34,741 bases of DNA from Oscillospiraceae bacterium (lineage in GTDB: Bacteria > Bacillota > Clostridia > Oscillospirales > Oscillospiraceae). Position 1 is the first letter of the stretch; the number at the start of each line of letters is the position of its first letter. The stretch spans positions 1-34,741 of the forward strand of contig JAEEKA010000066.1 of NCBI GenBank assembly GCA_016282135.1, in the 5' to 3' direction. Positions 20,836-29,183 of the stretch are shown in pieces. Position numbers and translations under genes: made by a program. Below the pieces are notes generated by a model, which saw nothing but the letters and a program-made list of their open reading frames with translations, had not been told where the DNA came from and did not search any database.

Positions 20836-20886
20836 CCGGGGTTCAAAGCCCGGAGGAGCGTAGTGACGAGGGGCTTTGAACCCCGG
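20836..20886. repeat. 16-bp perfect stem-loop inside the IS481-type element
   Basis: CCGGGGTTCAAAGCCC and GGGCTTTGAACCCCGG flank a 19-base loop (GGAGGAGCGTAGTGACGAG). An outer CAGAGGG/CCCTCTG pair extends the fold. It is the strongest hairpin in the window and occupies the place of the missing transposase. Confidence 0.85.
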
Positions 20887-20979
20887 CTATTCCCTCTGAC
20901 ACACCCTTACCCATACCTACCACTGCCTTACCCATGTTCTGACACAAATCCCTTACCGATGTGCTGACACAACAATCCT

Positions 20980-21017
20980 TCCGTCAATTCTCAATTCTCA
21001 ACTCTCAATTCTCAATG
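20980..21017. repeat. CAATTCTCAATTCTCAA run at the helicase 3' end
   Basis: Tandem TCAATTCTCAATTCTCAACTC directly follows the helicase stop codon (minus strand). It belongs to the same family as 5586-5625 and 18,874-18,957. Confidence 0.75.
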
Positions 21018-21019
21018 CC

Positions 21020-23170
21020 CTACACCCGCTCCAGCTTCGCCCGGAAGCTGATGGCCCGGGGGGTGGGCAGGTCGTCGAAGCGGACCAGGTGGGCAGCCCG
21101 ATCGGCGTCGATTCCCTCTACGGTGCCGGTGCCGAAGACGGCGTGGCGGACTCTTGTACCAATCTCCAGCGTGGAGGCGGCCCGGTTCTCCGGCATGTTC
21201 CGCTCCTGGGCGGCGATGAAGGCCCGGGCCTCCGCGATGAGGCCCTCCGGCCGGGGCTTCGTCAGCTCCAGGTGGGCCTCATCGATGTCCAGCAAAAACC
21301 TGGACGGATAGCGTGGAGAGCCGTCGTGATTCCGGCCCTCGGCCTCCGACAGACAGAGGCTTTGCTCCGCCCGGGTCATGGCCACAAAGCAGAGACGCCG
21401 CTCCTCCTCCATGGCCTCCAGGGTCCCGGTTTTCCGGCTGGGGAAGGAGCCCTCGTTCAGGCCCAGCAGGAAAACGTGGGGAAATTCCAGGCCCTTGGCC
21501 GCGTGGATCGTCATCAGCTTCACCCGGTCCGCGTGCTCTTCCAGGTCTGTGTTGGTATAGAGGGCCACATGGGCCAGGTAGTGGGGCAGAGTGGCCTCCT
21601 CGCCGCAGGTGGTCTCATACTCGTAAATTGACTGCTTCAGCTCTGCCAGGTTGTCCAGCCGCTCCTGGCTGCCCTCTGTGCGGAGCATTTCCTCATAGCG
21701 GCTCTCGTGGAGCAGGGCCGTCAGCAACTCGGAGACGGGCCGATTCTCCCAGGCGGCGGAGAAGTCCTCCACCAGCCGGACAAAGGCCGCCGCCTTGGTG
21801 CCCCGAAAGAGCTCCGTATCCAGATTCTTTTGCAGCGCCAGGAAGAGGGAGCAGTGGTTTTCCTCCGCCCAAGCCTGGAGGTACTCCATCCGCCGCTTGC
21901 CCAGGTTCCGTTTGGGCAGGTTGGCAACCCGAAGGAAGGAAAGGTCATCCCGGTAGGCGATAAGCCGCAGATAGGACAGGGCGTCCTTGATCTCCGCCCG
22001 GCCGTAGAAGGGGGTGCCGCTGTAAATCGTAAAGGGAATCTTTTCGTGGTTCAGCACGTCTTCCACCGGACGGGTCAGGTAGTGGGCCCGGTAGAGCAGG
22101 GTCATATCCCGATAATCCGTCCCTGCCGCGTGGAGGCTTTGAATCCGGGCGGCAATCCATTTGGCTTCCGATTCCGGGGTGTCCGCGTGGTGGCAGAGGA
22201 CTGCCGGGCCCTCCGGCAGGGTGGGAATCAGCTCTTTTTTCAGCCGGTTCCGATTCTTGTCGATCAGATCGTTCACCACGTTCAAAATCTGCGGGGTGGA
22301 GCGATAGTTCCGGTTCATAAAGATGGTCCGGGTGCCCGGGTGCTTCTGGTCGAAGTCCAGCAGGTAGCGGATGCTGGCCCCCCGCCAGGTGTAGATGGTC
22401 TGGTCCGGGTCTCCCACCACGAAGAGATTCTTGTGGTAGTCACAGAGGACCTCCATCAGCTCGTACTGGGGTTCGTCGATGTCCTGGAACTCGTCGATCA
22501 TAATGTATTCCAGCCGCTTTTGCCATTTCAGCCGGATGTCCGGGTTCCGGCGAAAGATATAGAGGGAGAATTTGATCAGGTCGTTGTAGTCCAGGCCGAA
22601 GCACTTTTTCTGCTGGTAGAGATAGCCGTAGAAGATGATGTTCTCCCTGGTCTCCGCCTTGTCGTACTTCTCCCGGAGGCCCTCCAGGGGCAGGTCGATC
22701 AGATCCTCGTAGTATTCCGGGTGAAAGCGGAGCTTCTGCATCTCGATCATGTCCCGGGCGTTGGCAAAGGTCATATCCCGCAGGGTCAGGCCCCGCTCCT
22801 CGTAGATGATCCGCAGCATGGCGTCGATGTCGGAATTGTCCAGTACCAGAAAGGCCTTGGGATAGCCCACCGCAAAGCTGTCCTCCTGGAGGACAGACAC
22901 GCAGAAGCCGTGGAAGGTGTTGATGTAGCCGGTGTCGTTGTCGCCGGTGAGGCTGTGGATCCGCTGGCGCATCTCGTTGGCCGCCTTGTTGGTAAAGGTG
23001 ACGCAGAGAATGTTCCCCGGCAGAATGCCCAGCTCCGTCACCAGCCAGGCAAAGCGGTAGGTCAGGGCCCGGGTCTTGCCGGAGCCGGCTCCCGCGACGA
23101 CCCGGACAAAGCCCTCGGTGGTCTGCACCGCCTCCAATTGCTCCCGGTTCAGTTTCGTGGTAAGGTCCAT
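21020..23170 (-). CDS. UvrD/PcrA-type superfamily 1 DNA helicase
   Basis: ATP-dependent 3'-5' DNA helicase for repair and replication, 716 residues. Motifs in order: Walker A GAGSGKT (27-33), Ia VTFTNKAANEMRQRI, II DEFQDID, III VVGDPDQTIYTWRGA, IV NYRSTPQIL, V TIHAAKGLEFPHVFLLGLNEGSFPS, and VI EEERRLCFVAMTRAEQSL. A C-terminal segment VGTRVRHAVFGTGTV is like that of PcrA. Start chosen at 23,170 because AAGGAGG lies seven bases upstream; a longer frame to 23,242 would include the upstream terminator. It is isolated from the pilus genes by that terminator. pcrA is a reasonable name, but UvrD-like paralogues cannot be separated here. Confidence 0.93.
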   Translation of the reverse strand: MDLTTKLNREQLEAVQTTEGFVRVVAGAGSGKTRALTYRFAWLVTELGILPGNILCVTFTNKAANEMRQRIHSLTGDNDTGYINTFHGFCVSVLQEDSFAVGYPKAFLVLDNSDIDAMLRIIYEERGLTLRDMTFANARDMIEMQKLRFHPEYYEDLIDLPLEGLREKYDKAETRENIIFYGYLYQQKKCFGLDYNDLIKFSLYIFRRNPDIRLKWQKRLEYIMIDEFQDIDEPQYELMEVLCDYHKNLFVVGDPDQTIYTWRGASIRYLLDFDQKHPGTRTIFMNRNYRSTPQILNVVNDLIDKNRNRLKKELIPTLPEGPAVLCHHADTPESEAKWIAARIQSLHAAGTDYRDMTLLYRAHYLTRPVEDVLNHEKIPFTIYSGTPFYGRAEIKDALSYLRLIAYRDDLSFLRVANLPKRNLGKRRMEYLQAWAEENHCSLFLALQKNLDTELFRGTKAAAFVRLVEDFSAAWENRPVSELLTALLHESRYEEMLRTEGSQERLDNLAELKQSIYEYETTCGEEATLPHYLAHVALYTNTDLEEHADRVKLMTIHAAKGLEFPHVFLLGLNEGSFPSRKTGTLEAMEEERRLCFVAMTRAEQSLCLSEAEGRNHDGSPRYPSRFLLDIDEAHLELTKPRPEGLIAEARAFIAAQERNMPENRAASTLEIGTRVRHAVFGTGTVEGIDADRAAHLVRFDDLPTPRAISFRAKLERV

Positions 23171-23200
23171 AGCGATTCCTCCTTGCCCCCAGCATATAAC

Positions 23201-23230
23201 AAAAACGGCCCCATAAATGGGGCTGTTTTT
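23201..23230 (-). terminator. Terminator of the pilM-N-O transcript
   Basis: AAAAACGGCCCCAT and ATGGGGCTGTTTTT form a stem with a two-base loop and flanking A and T runs, so it can work in both directions. It lies between pilO and the helicase gene. Confidence 0.85.
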
Positions 23231-23275
23231 GTGATTGGTCATAACCGGGCCGGATTTCGCCCCGACCGCGGAAAA

Positions 23276-23902
23276 TCAGTTGACTGTGGCAGCGGAATCC
23301 TTCGGCAGAGCCTGGTCCTCCTCGCCGCCGTGCATGGTCTCATAGAAGGTCGCGTTCAGGGTAACGGTGTAGACCTCCGTTTCGGGGCCATCCCAGCCGG
23401 AGCGGCTGCGGCCCGCAGTAAACTTCACATCCTCCAGCAGGCAGCGGGTGGGGCTGCTGGCAAACTTTTGCAAAGCCCACATCACTTTGTCATAGTCGTC
23501 GGTGCTGAACTTACAGGTGAAGGTACGGCGGATCTGGTCGCCGGTTCTCTTCAGGTCGGTTTCCGACTTCTCCCACTGATGATGCGGTAGCGATGAGCTG
23601 AAGGCGCGCGAAATCGTGGAGACGTAGTTGTTCTCTTCCTTTTCGGCGTTGTAGCTCGGCATCCGGACCGCGTCCGGGCCGTTGTTTTCCATTTCCGCCT
23701 TCTTCTGCTCCAGCTCGGCGATGACGCTGGTTGTTTTCGCCAACTCGTCCTGGATCGTTCCCTGCTCTGTCTTCTCGTTGGCGATCCGCTCATCCATCGG
23801 CTTCTTCACAAGGTAAAGATAGGCGAAGTACAGAATGACAATCGCCAACAGGATAATCAGGATTCTGTCCCGTTTGCTCAGATTCTGTCCAACGTTTTTC
23901 AT
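23276..23902 (-). CDS. pilO: Type IV pilus inner-membrane protein, PilO-like
   Basis: Bitopic membrane protein of 208 residues. A short cytosolic start is followed by a transmembrane helix (ILIILLAIVILYFAYLYLV, about 14-32) and a coiled-coil (about 38-72, NEKTEQGTIQDELAKTTSVIAELEQKKAEME). A soluble alpha/beta domain follows that includes FTCKFSTDDYDKVMWALQKFASSPTRCLLEDV, as in PilO. It would pair with PilN and with PilM at the membrane to form the pilus alignment complex. Its start overlaps the pilN stop by four bases. The assignment rests on topology and position more than on strong motifs. Confidence 0.75.
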   Translation of the reverse strand: MKNVGQNLSKRDRILIILLAIVILYFAYLYLVKKPMDERIANEKTEQGTIQDELAKTTSVIAELEQKKAEMENNGPDAVRMPSYNAEKEENNYVSTISRAFSSSLPHHQWEKSETDLKRTGDQIRRTFTCKFSTDDYDKVMWALQKFASSPTRCLLEDVKFTAGRSRSGWDGPETEVYTVTLNATFYETMHGGEEDQALPKDSAATVN

Positions 23903-24537
23903 TCGGAATCCGCCTCCTTCTTCGTCAGATTGGTCGCTTTCATATAGACCTCAAACTTACCGCTCATCATAGCCACGGTAATATCCGGGTCTTCCTCGCT
24001 GGGGACGTCAACGGTGTTATTCTTCTTGAGGGTGGACAGCTCCACTCTGGGGTCGGCATCCATCAGGTTCTTCAAGATGTTCAGCTCCGTCTGGTCTCTG
24101 GCGGTAACGTAGAGGGTCAGCAGGTTGCCGGTAACGGACCAGGAGTCTATTCTGACGCCGCGGGACTTCACAACGCTGTTGATCATGTCCAGAGTCTGCA
24201 CACGGTCCGCCCGCGTAAGCTCCTCGTTGGTCATGCCGGAATAAGTAAAGTGGGCGTACTGGTCGGCCAGGTCACCGAAGCTCTCGATTCTCTGCTGCGC
24301 CCGTTCCAGATCCATGCGCAGATCCGCCGTCGCCTGCTCTTCCCGCTTGACCTCATCCAGCTTGTCGATTATAAAGAACTTTGCAAACGCGCCAAGAGCA
24401 ACCAGGATAATCAGGATGAAGGGAACAACCTTCATGTAATTTTTCTTAACTTTCCCAACATCCGCAAAGTTGATCGCCCGTCTTGAGGGCGCGCGCCCGC
24501 GGGAGGCGCCGCCAGGCTTTTTAACGCTTAATGCCAT
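23899..24537 (-). CDS. pilN: Type IV pilus assembly protein, PilN-like
   Basis: Bitopic membrane protein of 212 residues. The cytosolic start is basic (KKPGGASRGRAPSRRAINFADVGKVKK) and takes the place of the PilM-binding N-terminus, INFxxxGxxKK. A transmembrane helix (VVPFILIILVALGAFAKFFII) follows, then a coiled coil and an alpha/beta domain (VQTLDMINSVVKSRGVRIDSWSVTGNLLTLYVTARDQTELNILKNLM). The ATG at 24,537 has AAGGAGG at eight bases; the ATG two codons earlier is only two bases from it. It lies 18 bases after pilM and overlaps pilO by four bases, so the three are co-expressed. Confidence 0.8.
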   Translation of the reverse strand: MALSVKKPGGASRGRAPSRRAINFADVGKVKKNYMKVVPFILIILVALGAFAKFFIIDKLDEVKREEQATADLRMDLERAQQRIESFGDLADQYAHFTYSGMTNEELTRADRVQTLDMINSVVKSRGVRIDSWSVTGNLLTLYVTARDQTELNILKNLMDADPRVELSTLKKNNTVDVPSEEDPDITVAMMSGKFEVYMKATNLTKKEADSE

Positions 24538-24555
24538 CGCCATTCCCTCCTTTGC

Positions 24556-25608
24556 TTAATACATCGCGATCCCGGAAGCCTGGATCGTGACATTGCCCTT
24601 TTTCGCGGTCTTTCCGGCGGAGAGAAGCTCGCTGGCCTGATGCACTTCCAGGTCCAGAGTCTCTTCAATCGCCTGCTTCAGAGGCGCCAGCATGGTACCG
24701 CCGCCGCAGAGCCAAAGGTCGGAAAGCTGACTGTCCGGATTACTGAAGCGATAGAAGTTTACGGCGCGCATCAATTCCACGGCGATGTTGCTGTAGGCTT
24801 CCTTGCAGCACTCCTTGTTCTGGCAGTCATCGTAGTTGGTCAGCAGATAGGTGTGGGCAAGATGGCTGTCCACGGAATATTCCTGGGCAATAACGTCGTC
24901 CAGAGTGGAAAGGCCGGTTTCCAGCAGGCGGGTGACGATGTATCGCTCGCCTCTGAACATGTGCATCCGAATGGCCCGGTAAGCCAGATCCAGAATGCAA
25001 TACTCACCGGTCCGATGGGTTTCCGCCTCAATGGCCCGAATCAGCGGGATGAAGCTGCACACCGCGGGGGCAATTTTCACCAGCTTCATGCCGGCTTTGC
25101 GGAAGAGGGTTCTGCTGTCCTCAACCAAAGCGCTCTGGACAGCGGCAGCCAGAAGCTCCATGTTCTGGCTGGAGGAAGCAGCGGTCTCTTCGCTGTCAAA
25201 GCCTTCATCGCCGCCCCCCATCTGGGATTCCTTTTCGCCGCTCTCCGGTGCGTCGGAGTACATGGCGTAGTCAAAGGAGTAGTCCTTGAGCTCCTCGGTG
25301 ATGTAGTCCCGGAACTCGTAGGGCAGGTTATAGGCCAACTGCTCAGCGTTCATGCTGGGCATGACCACGTTGCGGACGAACGCAACCTCGTTGGGGAGAA
25401 CCAGCGCGCCGTTACTGCAGCGCAGCCCGTTATCCCGCATGGCGGAACGAATCAGGTCGGCCATCGCTTCGATGGACACCACCCGTCCTTCCTTGACAAG
25501 ACTATGGGGCATTGGTACTGCAACAACCTTTTTTACCGCGTTACCGGTAACCAAGGCAAGCTTGAGGCTGTCAGAACCAATGTCCACACCCAAAATTGTT
25601 TTTGCCAT
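24556..25608 (-). CDS. pilM: Type IV pilus assembly protein PilM (actin-like ATPase)
   Basis: Cytosolic actin-fold protein of 350 residues that binds the N-terminus of PilN. The phosphate-binding motif ILGVDIGSDSLKLALV starts the protein. GALVLPNEVAFVRNVVMPSM and EYCILDLAYRAIRMHMFRGE are the second and third conserved blocks, and LWLCGGGTMLAPLKQAIEETL is the adenosine motif. About residues 125-150 form a Ser/Glu/Gly-rich linker (PESGEKESQMGGGDEG) that looks disordered. GAGGG lies seven bases before the ATG. A spacer of 93 bases separates it from pilD. Confidence 0.9.
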   Translation of the reverse strand: MAKTILGVDIGSDSLKLALVTGNAVKKVVAVPMPHSLVKEGRVVSIEAMADLIRSAMRDNGLRCSNGALVLPNEVAFVRNVVMPSMNAEQLAYNLPYEFRDYITEELKDYSFDYAMYSDAPESGEKESQMGGGDEGFDSEETAASSSQNMELLAAAVQSALVEDSRTLFRKAGMKLVKIAPAVCSFIPLIRAIEAETHRTGEYCILDLAYRAIRMHMFRGERYIVTRLLETGLSTLDDVIAQEYSVDSHLAHTYLLTNYDDCQNKECCKEAYSNIAVELMRAVNFYRFSNPDSQLSDLWLCGGGTMLAPLKQAIEETLDLEVHQASELLSAGKTAKKGNVTIQASGIAMY

Positions 25609-25700
25609 CTGTTATCCCTCACTATCTGTATTGAAGATTCAGAATTCAGATCCGGTGAATTGCTTCTCGACGGTTGACTCGGACTACATCACATTTCACG

Positions 25701-26519
25701 TCATAACAGTATTGCCGGGGTGGAAGAAACACCCATGAAGCCAAGATACCATTCCACCACCGCCTGGCCGCAGAACAGCATCACAACCGTGGCCACGGCG
25801 ATCCAGGGGCCGAAGGGGAAGGGTTCGCTGTTTCCCCGCTGCCGGGGCAGGTTGACTGCCAGGCCCAGAATGCAGGAGAGAATCAGCGCGAACATAGACG
25901 GGAGCAGGCCCAGATACAGGCCCACCACGGCGAAGAGCTTAACGTCTCCGCCGCCGAGGCTTTCCCGCTGAAGGACCTTGTCCATCACCAGGGAGATCAG
26001 CAGCATGCCGCCGCTGATGGCCACGCCGGTTCCCACATGGGCCAGGGTCCTGGTCCAGCTCTCAAAGAGGAAGGGCTCCGCCACAAGCCAGGCGCCTGCG
26101 GCAATCAGCAGGGTGCCGTTGGGGATGATCTTGCTTTCAAAGTCCACCAGCGACAGGCAGAACAGGCAGCAGATAAAAATCCAGTTCCGCAGGCAGAGCA
26201 CTGTCAGGTCGAAACGCAGCAGGCAGGCCACGGTGAGCGCCGCGAACAGCAGCTCGGTAATCAGGTATCGGGGAGAAATCTTCGCGCCGCAGTGGCGGCA
26301 TTTTCCCCGCAGGAACAGCCAGCTGAACACGGGCACCAGATCGAGCACGCTCAGGTCGTGGCCGCAGGCGGGGCAGTGGCTCCGGCCCTTGATAAAGGGC
26401 TGGTCCTTGGCCAGTCTGCCGGCGGCGCAGTTGAGGAAGCTCCCCAGAACCGCCCCCAGAATGGCAGCCACCACACAGGAAAAAATCAAAATCGCCGTAC
26501 TACTATATATAGAGATCAT
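25701..26519 (-). CDS. pilD: Prepilin peptidase/N-methyltransferase
   Basis: Membrane aspartic protease of 272 residues that cleaves prepilins after glycine and methylates the new N-terminus. It has the N-terminal GAVLGSFLNC motif, the tetracysteine zinc region (C49, C52, C74, C77) and two catalytic aspartates: D126 in SLVDFESKIIPN and D192 in GGGDVKL. Multiple hydrophobic segments fit the A24 family. The ATG overlaps the previous gene's stop (ATGA) and has AGGAGA about nine bases upstream. It should process the two prepilins in this locus. Confidence 0.94.
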   Translation of the reverse strand: MISIYSSTAILIFSCVVAAILGAVLGSFLNCAAGRLAKDQPFIKGRSHCPACGHDLSVLDLVPVFSWLFLRGKCRHCGAKISPRYLITELLFAALTVACLLRFDLTVLCLRNWIFICCLFCLSLVDFESKIIPNGTLLIAAGAWLVAEPFLFESWTRTLAHVGTGVAISGGMLLISLVMDKVLQRESLGGGDVKLFAVVGLYLGLLPSMFALILSCILGLAVNLPRQRGNSEPFPFGPWIAVATVVMLFCGQAVVEWYLGFMGVSSTPAILL

Positions 26520-27232
26520 TCGTAACTGTCTCCTGTCCAACTTTTCTTGGAGGACCAATTGGCGCAGTGCGCTTCGTCCGCGTAGCTGAAGTACCAAACC
26601 TCGCCCTCCGCCAGCTTGGACTCCTTGCCAAATTCACTGTGGCCAACAATGGAATAGTATACGACAATACCTTCATATCCATTGGTGGTATCGGTGCCGC
26701 GCCGCAGCCCGGTGTAGTCGTCCACCAGCAGGGCGGTAATATCCTTGTTGTGGAGCTTCACCGTGACGGATTCCGGATAGGGCACGCCTTTGTCCCGGGA
26801 TTTCTTGACCTCCTCCCGGATCTGATTGAGCACATTGCGGGCGTTGAGCTGGGTACAAAGCTTGGTGTCGGAGTCATGCAGGCCGCAAACCAGCTCAAAG
26901 GGCATGTTGTCGTCGCCGGACTCGTCTTCTACAATGTATACCGTGCCCATAGAGGGACACAGATCCTCCCATCCGTGCATGGCGTCGGCGACTACCTCTT
27001 TCATTCCCTCGGCGGTCTGGAAGCTGCTGGTGAGCATGAAGTCCTCCGCCATCCGGCGGCGGGCGGAATCCAGCGCGGTGCGGCAGGCGAAAGCGGCGGA
27101 CTCATGGAGGTAGTTCTTTACGATCGGAATTGCGGCGATGCCCAGCAGCACCACGATCACCAAAAGCAGGATCGTGACCGCCCGGCAGGCGCCCCGCCGG
27201 TCCTTGAACAGCCTCCGGACCCGATGAATCAT
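26516..27232 (-). CDS. Pilin-like or pilus-associated membrane protein, unknown
   Basis: A 238-residue protein. After a basic start (MIHRVRRLFKDRRGACRA) comes one long hydrophobic helix (VTILLLVIVVLLGIAAIPIV) running into ESAAFACRTALDSARRRM, the shape of a pilin N-terminus. The classical GFTLxE cleavage site is absent; RRG-ACRAV is the only candidate and has no Glu at position 5. A soluble domain of about 190 residues with four cysteines follows. It is the first gene of the leftward pilus operon and overlaps pilD by four bases, so it may be a minor pilin, tip subunit or assembly factor. An AGGGGGG site lies about nine bases before the ATG. Confidence 0.7.
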   Translation of the reverse strand: MIHRVRRLFKDRRGACRAVTILLLVIVVLLGIAAIPIVKNYLHESAAFACRTALDSARRRMAEDFMLTSSFQTAEGMKEVVADAMHGWEDLCPSMGTVYIVEDESGDDNMPFELVCGLHDSDTKLCTQLNARNVLNQIREEVKKSRDKGVPYPESVTVKLHNKDITALLVDDYTGLRRGTDTTNGYEGIVVYYSIVGHSEFGKESKLAEGEVWYFSYADEAHCANWSSKKSWTGDSYE

Positions 27233-27310
27233 GGTGAACCGCCCCCCTAACCGAAATAATAACGGAGAAAGAAATAATAATACGGCCAACAACTAAACCT
27301 ATACACATGG

Positions 27311-27339
27311 ATTATAGCATGCACCCCCCGGTTTTGCAA
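27311..27339 (-). promoter_or_regulatory. Promoter of the leftward pilus operon
   Basis: On the minus strand TTGCAA (27,334-27,339), a 17-base spacer with a G-tract, and TATAAT (27,311-27,316). The first gene starts about 80 bases downstream. Confidence 0.78.
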
Positions 27340-27379
27340 CTAATAAATTTAAAAAAGTTAAAATTTTTTTAAAAAACAC

Positions 27380-27408
27380 TTGCGTTTCTTGTCAGACCGG
27401 TGTATAAT
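27380..27408 (+). promoter_or_regulatory. Promoter of the pilB-pilT-pilC operon
   Basis: TTGCGT (27,380-27,385), a 17-base spacer and TATAAT (27,403-27,408), about 54 bases before pilB. The two divergent promoters are about 40 bases apart, across AT-rich DNA (27,340-27,378) that could take a shared regulator. Confidence 0.78.
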
Positions 27409-27461
27409 TTCAATTGTAATAGTCGCCGTGTTTTTTTATTCGATTTTTCTTGGGTGAAATT

Positions 27462-29165
27462 ATGGCAACATATAAAAGATTGGGCGAGCTGCTTTTGGCA
27501 GCGAGGACAATTACAGAAGAACAGCTCCAGCAGGCCCTGGCTCTGCAGAAGGAGTCCAAGGAACGTCTCGGCACCGTTTTGATTTCCAGCGGGATCATCA
27601 CGGAGGACGATCTGATTGCAGCGCTGCAGAAGCAGCTGGGCATTGAGTTTGTGGATCTGTCCAAGGTCGGCATCCCCACGCACCTGGCTCAGATGCTCCC
27701 CAAGACCATTGCCGAGAAGTACCAGGTTGTTCCGGTAAAGGCCGTCAACGACGAGCTCTATCTGGCGATGGCCGACCCCATGAACTTCTTCGCCATTGAG
27801 GAAGTCAAGAAGGCCGTCCGCCGCAGAGTCGTCCCCATGGTGTCCACCGCCAAGGCCATTGAGCACACCATCACCATTCTCTACGGCAATGAGGGCGCGG
27901 CCAAGGCCATTGAGGAGATGCGCCGGGAGGCGGTCTCCAGCGGTGAGATTTCCTCTCTGGATACTTCCTTCGTCTCCAACAAGCTGGACGACGGCAGCGA
28001 CGACAGCGCCCCCACCGTCCGCCTGGTCAACTCCATTCTGGAGCGCTCCATCTCCGAGCGTGCCAGTGATATCCACCTGGAGCCCCGGGAAAACGATCTC
28101 CGGGTCCGCATGCGTATCGACGGCGTGATGCGTGAGATCCTCACCGTGCCCAAAGAGCTGCAGAGCTCCGTCATCTCCCGTCTGAAGGTCATGAGCAGCA
28201 TGGACATCTCCGAGCGCCGTATCCCCCAGGACGGCCGTTTCAACGTCCGTGTCCGCAACAAAGACATTGACCTCCGTGTTTCCAGCCTTCCCACCGTCTA
28301 CGGCGAAAAGATCGTTCTTCGTCTGCTGGATAAATCCGGCACCAAGGTCACCAAGGAGCAGGCCGGTCTGGTGGGCCGGAACCTGGAGAAATACGATAAT
28401 ATGCTCCGCTGCCGAAGCGGCGTTATCCTGATTGCCGGACCCACCGGCTCCGGTAAATCCACCACCATGTACACCATGATCGACGACCTCAACACCCCGG
28501 ACGTCAATCTGGTTACGCTGGAAGACCCCGTCGAGTATAACGTGGACGGCATCAACCAGGTCCCCATCAACGAAAAGACCGGCATGACCTTTGCCAGCGG
28601 CCTGCGTTCCATTCTGCGTCAGGACCCTGACATCATCGCCGTCGGTGAGATTCGTGACGGTGAGACCGCGGATATCGCCATGCGAGCCGCTATCACCGGC
28701 CACGTGGTGCTCTCCACCATCCACACCAACGACTCCGTGGGCGTCATTGAGCGTCTGAACGACATCGGCGTCGCCACCTTCCTGACCTCCAGCGCGCTGC
28801 GCGGCGTCATTTCCCAGCGTCTGGTGCGCCGGGTCTGCCCCCGCTGCCGTCGGCCCTACACCCCCAGTGAAGAGGAGCTGGAGCTCCTGGGTGGCAATGT
28901 TCCCCCCGGCGCGCAGTTCTACCGCGGTCAGGGCTGCCCCGAGTGTTCCAACCGGGGCTACCGCGGACGTATCGCTGTGTATGAAATGCTTCTTATGACC
29001 CGCGCCATTCGCGCCCTGGTTTCCGCCGGCGCCAAGCGCGAGGAGATCGAGGCGCAGCTTCGGAAAGAAGGCTTTGAAACCCTGCATGAGGGCGCCGTGC
29101 GCCTGGTCCTGGACGGCATCACCACCGTGGACGAGGTCACCCGTGTCATTGCGCAGGATGACTAA
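27462..29165 (+). CDS. pilB: Type IV pilus extension ATPase PilB
   Basis: Cytosolic hexameric ATPase that powers pilus assembly, 567 residues. The N-terminal MshEN-type domain covers about 1-150 (GELLLAARTITEEQLQQAL...). Then come ASDIHLEPRENDLRVRMRIDG, Walker A GPTGSGKSTT (about 326-335), the Asp box TLEDPVEY, Walker B IIAVGEIRDGETADIAMRAA, the His box TGHVVLSTIHTND, and the zinc tetracysteine CPRC...CPEC (about 459-496). The ATG at 27,462 has only GGGTG in front; a TTG 12 bases earlier is in frame. pilT follows after 18 bases. Confidence 0.95.
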   Translation: MATYKRLGELLLAARTITEEQLQQALALQKESKERLGTVLISSGIITEDDLIAALQKQLGIEFVDLSKVGIPTHLAQMLPKTIAEKYQVVPVKAVNDELYLAMADPMNFFAIEEVKKAVRRRVVPMVSTAKAIEHTITILYGNEGAAKAIEEMRREAVSSGEISSLDTSFVSNKLDDGSDDSAPTVRLVNSILERSISERASDIHLEPRENDLRVRMRIDGVMREILTVPKELQSSVISRLKVMSSMDISERRIPQDGRFNVRVRNKDIDLRVSSLPTVYGEKIVLRLLDKSGTKVTKEQAGLVGRNLEKYDNMLRCRSGVILIAGPTGSGKSTTMYTMIDDLNTPDVNLVTLEDPVEYNVDGINQVPINEKTGMTFASGLRSILRQDPDIIAVGEIRDGETADIAMRAAITGHVVLSTIHTNDSVGVIERLNDIGVATFLTSSALRGVISQRLVRRVCPRCRRPYTPSEEELELLGGNVPPGAQFYRGQGCPECSNRGYRGRIAVYEMLLMTRAIRALVSAGAKREEIEAQLRKEGFETLHEGAVRLVLDGITTVDEVTRVIAQDD

Positions 29166-29183
29166 AAAGGAGGGTCTCCGCCT

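Larger units (their letters stand above)
20477..20969. mobile_element. Decayed IS481-type element (non-autonomous, about 490 bp)
   Basis: The left end has three direct copies of a 17-base unit (TTTCAGCACATCGGTAA at 20,477; TTTCAGGACATAGGTAA at 20,501; TGTCAGCACATAGGTAA at 20,525), 24 bases apart. The right end has inverted copies at 20,928-20,944 and 20,953-20,969 (TTACCGATGTGCTGACA). Ends of the TGT...ACA type, iterated inside, fit the IS481 family. Between them are only the first 51 codons of a transposase and a strong hairpin, so the element cannot move alone. It lies between the VanZ-like gene and the helicase gene. Confidence 0.75.

Noticed and set aside
20391-20846. A 151-codon minus-strand frame in the IS481-type element
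   Set aside because: Antisense to the transposase fragment and made of terminal repeats.
21707-23590. A 627-codon plus-strand frame opposite the helicase gene
   Set aside because: Antisense to all helicase motifs and crosses a terminator.
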